DNA of 7,453 nt from UBA1774 sp045223835 (GTDB lineage Bacteria; Bacillota; Clostridia; Oscillospirales; Oscillospiraceae), in contig JBGUZS010000179.1 of the NCBI GenBank assembly GCA_045223835.1, positions 1 through 7,453 on the forward strand. The letters run 5' to 3'. Numbering within the stretch: position 1 is the first letter of the stretch; each line of letters opens with the position of its first letter. Both the position numbers and the translations under genes were made by a program. Positions 4,884-7,453 of this stretch are shown here, piece after piece. The notes below the pieces were generated by a model, which was not told the DNA's origin, made no database searches, and saw nothing but the letters and a program-made list of their open reading frames with translations.

Positions 4884-5891
4884 ATGAAACGCAAAATCGG
4901 CATCAACGGCTTTGGGCGGATCGGTCGTCTGGCCCTGCGTCTGGCGGAGCATCGGGATGATCTGGAGGTCGCGGTGATCAACGACCCCTTTATCACCCCG
5001 GAGTATATGGCCTATCTGCTGCAGTATGACAGCGTACACGGCCGCTTCGACGGCACGGCGGAATCCACGAAGGACGCCCGCCTGCTGGTGAACGGGCACC
5101 CGATCCTCTGCCGCAACTACACCGCCCCCGGAGACATCCCCTGGGCGGAGATGGGCGTGGACTACGTGCTGGAGTGCACCGGCAAATTCACCACGATGGA
5201 TCGGGCAAACGCCCATCTGATCGGCGGTGCGAAGCGGGTGGTGATCTCCGCACCCTCTGCGGACGCCCCCATGTTCGTGGTGGGCGTCAACCTGGACCGG
5301 TATGACACCTCCATGCGGATCGTGTCCAACGCCTCCTGCACCACCAACTGCCTGGCCCCCCTGGCCTACGCGGTACACAAAGCCTTCGGCATCAAGGAAG
5401 GCCTCATGACCACGGTCCATGCCGCCACTGCCACCCAGCTCACGGTGGACGGGGTCTCCCGGAAGGACTGGCGTTCCGGCCGGAGCGTATTCGGCAACAT
5501 CATCCCCGCCTCCACCGGCGCAGCCAAGGCCGTGGGCAAGGTGATCCCGGATCTTTCCGGTAAGCTCACCGGCATCGCCGTGCGGGTACCCACCGCGGAC
5601 GTCTCCCTGGTGGACCTGACCTGCACCCTGGAAAAGCAGGCCAGCTATGAGGAGATCTGCGCCGAGCTGCGCCGGGCATCCGGCGAGGAGCTGGCGGGTG
5701 TTATGGAATATGTGGACGCTCCCCTGACCAGCACGGATTTCATCGGGGACCCGCATTCCTGCATCTTCGACGCCCAGGGCGGTCTCAGCCTCCCCAGCGG
5801 CATGGTAAAGCTCCTGGCCTGGTACGACAACGAGGCGGGCTATACCTCCCGCTGCCTGGATCTGATGGCCTATATGAGCAGCAAGGAATAA
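4884..5891 (+). CDS. gap: Glyceraldehyde-3-phosphate dehydrogenase, type I
   Basis: This is a 335-residue cytoplasmic enzyme of the usual length. It oxidises and phosphorylates glyceraldehyde 3-phosphate to 1,3-bisphosphoglycerate, a central step of glycolysis and gluconeogenesis. The Rossmann start KIGINGFGRIGR (4-15) and Asp34, the usual NAD-selecting acid, are present. So are catalytic Cys152 (ASCTTNCLAP) and His179 (MTTVHA), STGAAKAVGKVIP, and the closing WYDNEAGYTSR. I chose the ATG at 4884, with GGAGAGG (4868-4874) nine bases upstream. An in-frame ATG at 4848 would add 12 residues not found in the family and has no ribosome site. In the loop that is normally TQKTVDGPS, this protein reads TQLTVDGVS: Leu186 replaces Lys and Val191 replaces Pro, both near the cofactor. 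The gene is monocistronic, divergent from a GntR regulator, and not linked to pgk or tpi, so it may be a specialised paralogue. The function call is firm; cofactor preference is uncertain. Confidence 0.97.
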   Translation: MKRKIGINGFGRIGRLALRLAEHRDDLEVAVINDPFITPEYMAYLLQYDSVHGRFDGTAESTKDARLLVNGHPILCRNYTAPGDIPWAEMGVDYVLECTGKFTTMDRANAHLIGGAKRVVISAPSADAPMFVVGVNLDRYDTSMRIVSNASCTTNCLAPLAYAVHKAFGIKEGLMTTVHAATATQLTVDGVSRKDWRSGRSVFGNIIPASTGAAKAVGKVIPDLSGKLTGIAVRVPTADVSLVDLTCTLEKQASYEEICAELRRASGEELAGVMEYVDAPLTSTDFIGDPHSCIFDAQGGLSLPSGMVKLLAWYDNEAGYTSRCLDLMAYMSSKE

Positions 5892-5909
5892 TGCGGCTTT
5901 TCCCGCTCC

Positions 5910-5940
5910 GCTCCTTCCCCACCGGGAAGGAGCTTTTTTT
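5910..5940 (+). terminator. Intrinsic terminator of gap
   Basis: GCTCCTTCCC (5910-5919) and GGGAAGGAGC (5924-5933) make a perfect 10-bp stem with a 4-base loop, followed directly by seven Ts (5934-5940). A second run of seven Ts follows at 5944-5950. It insulates the next promoter from gap transcription. Confidence 0.95.
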
Positions 5941-5970
5941 GCGTTTTTTTCGGAAGTTTGCAAAAACCCC

Positions 5971-6001
5971 TTGACATTGACGCGGCGTCAAATTGTAGGG
6001 T
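5971..6001 (+). promoter_or_regulatory. MerR-type promoter with an operator palindrome in a 19-base spacer
   Basis: A perfect -35 TTGACA (5971-5976) is followed by the perfect palindrome TTGACGC-G-GCGTCAA (5977-5991) and a poor -10 TAGGGT (5996-6001). The spacer is 19 bases. MerR-family activators bind such palindromes and twist an overlong spacer so that RNA polymerase can start. A 17-base reading ending at TGTAGG (5994-5999) is also possible. The predicted start is about 6006-6009, giving a very short leader. Confidence 0.75.
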
Positions 6002-6011
6002 GGAGGCAGAT

Positions 6012-6016
6012 GGGAG
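6012..6016 (+). promoter_or_regulatory. Ribosome site that may select the GTG start of the lipoprotein
   Basis: GGGAG touches the ATG at 6017 but sits nine bases before the in-frame GTG at 6026. The better-placed GGAGG for the ATG (6002-6006) lies at or upstream of the predicted transcription start, so it may be absent from the mRNA. This favours GTG, giving a protein beginning MKKALFLLL. Confidence 0.45.
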
Positions 6017-7453
6017 ATGCTTACCGTGAAAAAAGCCCTGTTTTTGCTGCTGATCCTGGCCCTGGTCCTGCTCCCCGGCTGCGCCGGGAAGGAAACGGCC
6101 CCGGAAACGACCCCGGCGAGCCTCTGGGAAGAGCTGCTCCCCTGGGGGGAGGAATGGACCTGCCTGCTCCTGGGGGGACGTGAACCCAGTTCAGAGCTGG
6201 AGCCGGAGTCCGGGAAGGAGGCTCTCCGGGCCCTCCTGGAGTCCTGTGCCTGGATGCCGGAGGAGGCCGGGGAGGAGGACGGCCCCCCCTTCCGGAAGGT
6301 GGTGTTCTGGTGCGGAGAAAGCTCCAACACCCTCACCCTGAACGAACAGGGGGAAGCCCGGTGGAACGGCTCCCTGTACCGCCCCCAGGGGGATGGAGCC
6401 GGGGAGAAGCTCCTGGCGGACTTTGACGCCCTGCTGAAAACCGGTATAGTTATGCACGCTCCCCCGCCCCTCACCCTGCGCTGCGGCGGGGAGACGGCCC
6501 AGGCCAAGGTCTACGGGACCTATACCTGGTCCTATATCTCCCGTTCCGGGTGGGGCACCGGCTGCATGAGCGACGCCTTCACCCCCATCGAGTCCATCGA
6601 CTGGCTGGGGAAGGAGTCCCCCGTGCAGGTCCTTCCGGGTACGGGGGAGGTCACCCTCTCCTTTTCCGGCAGGGTGCCGGACACCATGTGGCTCTACGCC
6701 TTCGGGGAGGCGGGCACCATCCCCGTGGCGTTGGATGGCCTCACCTTCATTCCCTACGCCGGAGTGAACACCTATGAGCTCAGCGTCTGGTGGGACAGGG
6801 CGGACCAGGGCGGCTTCGGGAACTGTACCTACATCCTGGCGGTGGAGGGAAGCTGTCCCTCCCAGGTCCTGCCGGATTCGGGGATGAAGGCGGAGCTGAC
6901 GCTTCTCTCGGCGGATACCCAAGGCTGCGGGCTCACCCTGACGAATGGCGCGGACCGGGACTTCAACCTGAACGCCTTCCACCTGCTCCGGCGCAGGGAG
7001 GACGGCTGGGCGTGGATGCAGCCGGATCGGAAAAACGAGGCCCCCAAGCTGGTGTTCAAGCCCGGTGAGGCCGTTTCCTTCCGGCTGGACTGGTCCCGGT
7101 ATCTGGGGGACCTGGAGGCCGGGGAATACGCCCTCCTCCTCTCCGGAAAAGTAAACGGGGTCAATTCCAAGACTCCCCAGTACATCTCCCTGCCCTTCAC
7201 CCTGGGGGAGGACGCCCTGCCCCAGGTCCGGGGACCGCTGACCCGGCAGGAGCTGCCGGAGGAGATCGCCTCCCGGCTCATCACCCAGAGCCGCCACCGC
7301 CTGACCCAGACCCTCACCCTCACCGGGGAGGGGAAATACGCGGTGGAAACGGACTTCGCCCTTTTCCGCCTGGAAAGGGACGGGACCCTGACTCCCATCC
7401 TCCCGGAATACGCCCTCCCCGCCGATCTGGACCAGGGAGGCAGCCTCACCAGG
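6017..7453 (+). CDS. Secreted lipoprotein with Ig-like modules (3' end outside the window)
   Basis: At least 479 residues are open to the window edge. A signal peptide (VKKALFLLLILALVLLPGC) with lipobox LPGC at Cys22 predicts a lipid-anchored protein on the outer membrane face. Residues about 25-135 are acidic and of unknown fold. Residues about 149-290 (PPPLTLRCGG, YGTYTWSY, then TYELSVWWD and GNCTYILAVEG) look like an all-beta module. Residues about 289-380 resemble a bacterial Ig-like domain of the Big_14 kind: GLTLTNGADRDF, EDGWAWM, KPGEAVSFRLDWSRYLGDLEAGEY. A second copy seems to begin at about 428 (TQTLTLTG, DFALFRLERDGTL). Family names come from memory of sequence patterns, not a search. 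The ATG at 6017 is given here; GTG at 6026 is an equally good start. The promoter carries a MerR-type operator, so expression is probably induced by a specific signal. No catalytic motif is visible; a ligand-binding, sensing or surface-adhesion role is possible but unproven. Confidence 0.85.
   Translation, partial: MLTVKKALFLLLILALVLLPGCAGKETAPETTPASLWEELLPWGEEWTCLLLGGREPSSELEPESGKEALRALLESCAWMPEEAGEEDGPPFRKVVFWCGESSNTLTLNEQGEARWNGSLYRPQGDGAGEKLLADFDALLKTGIVMHAPPPLTLRCGGETAQAKVYGTYTWSYISRSGWGTGCMSDAFTPIESIDWLGKESPVQVLPGTGEVTLSFSGRVPDTMWLYAFGEAGTIPVALDGLTFIPYAGVNTYELSVWWDRADQGGFGNCTYILAVEGSCPSQVLPDSGMKAELTLLSADTQGCGLTLTNGADRDFNLNAFHLLRRREDGWAWMQPDRKNEAPKLVFKPGEAVSFRLDWSRYLGDLEAGEYALLLSGKVNGVNSKTPQYISLPFTLGEDALPQVRGPLTRQELPEEIASRLITQSRHRLTQTLTLTGEGKYAVETDFALFRLERDGTLTPILPEYALPADLDQGGSLTR

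Noticed and set aside
4692..5963. 423-codon open frame on the minus strand opposite gap
   Set aside because: It lies antisense to an unmistakable GAPDH gene, its translation is rich in Gly, His and Ala with no family motif, and it has no ribosome site. It is a shadow frame of GC-rich coding DNA.
5971..6183. 70-codon plus-strand open frame from 5971 overlapping the lipoprotein start
   Set aside because: It starts within the promoter -35 region and is out of frame with the signal-peptide-bearing gene. It is a shadow frame.
6191..7297. 368-codon open frame on the minus strand opposite the lipoprotein
   Set aside because: It is rich in Gly, Pro and Leu without motifs. The plus-strand frame has a signal peptide, lipobox, promoter and Ig-like patterns, so it is the real gene.
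1..7453. CRISPR arrays, tRNA or rRNA genes, insertion sequences, attachment sites
   Set aside because: I saw no regularly spaced direct repeats, no tRNA or rRNA signature, no transposase or integrase motif and no paired terminal inverted repeats.

Overview
The window looks like a chromosomal segment of a GC-rich, low-oxygen Firmicute, most likely a gut clostridium of the Oscillospiraceae type. This is an inference from Firmicute-style GGAGG ribosome sites, sigma-A promoters with 17-base spacers, a SpoIIAA/RsbV-type STAS protein, a GntR/UTRA regulator and a clostridial-style Ig-like lipoprotein. No database search was possible. I see no rRNA, tRNA, CRISPR array, insertion sequence or phage gene. 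Gene density is normal and no gene-free stretch exceeds 300 bases.

Layout from left to right. Positions 1-213 hold no complete gene. They carry a strong sigma-A promoter pointing left out of the window, with a structured leader, so the start of an unseen gene or stable RNA lies at the left edge. A small VOC (glyoxalase-fold) protein is encoded on the minus strand (214-597). Divergent from it is a stand-alone STAS anti-sigma-factor-antagonist-like protein (740-1036, plus strand). Each of the two has an extended -10 promoter in the shared 142-base gap. A long perfect hairpin at 1048-1084 separates STAS from the convergent gene to its right and can terminate in both directions.

Positions 1087-3628 form a two-gene minus-strand operon. 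A family 2 glycosyltransferase comes first, followed after four bases by an O-antigen ligase/polymerase-like membrane protein. Together they suggest assembly or export of a cell-surface glycan. The operon has its own promoter (3715-3743). Upstream on the same strand lies a GntR/HutC-type repressor (3865-4650), which ends at its own intrinsic terminator (3783-3816).

The repressor is divergent from a monocistronic glyceraldehyde-3-phosphate dehydrogenase gene (gap, 4884-5891), which has a near-consensus promoter and a strong terminator. An ATAC-N-GTAT inverted repeat occurs both in the gntR-gap gap and in the leader of the glycan operon. This makes it plausible, but unproven, that the GntR protein links sugar metabolism to surface glycan synthesis.

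The right end (6017-7453, running off the edge) encodes a secreted lipoprotein with Ig-like modules. Its promoter has a 15-base palindrome inside a 19-base spacer, the hallmark of control by a MerR-family activator. No MerR gene is in the window.
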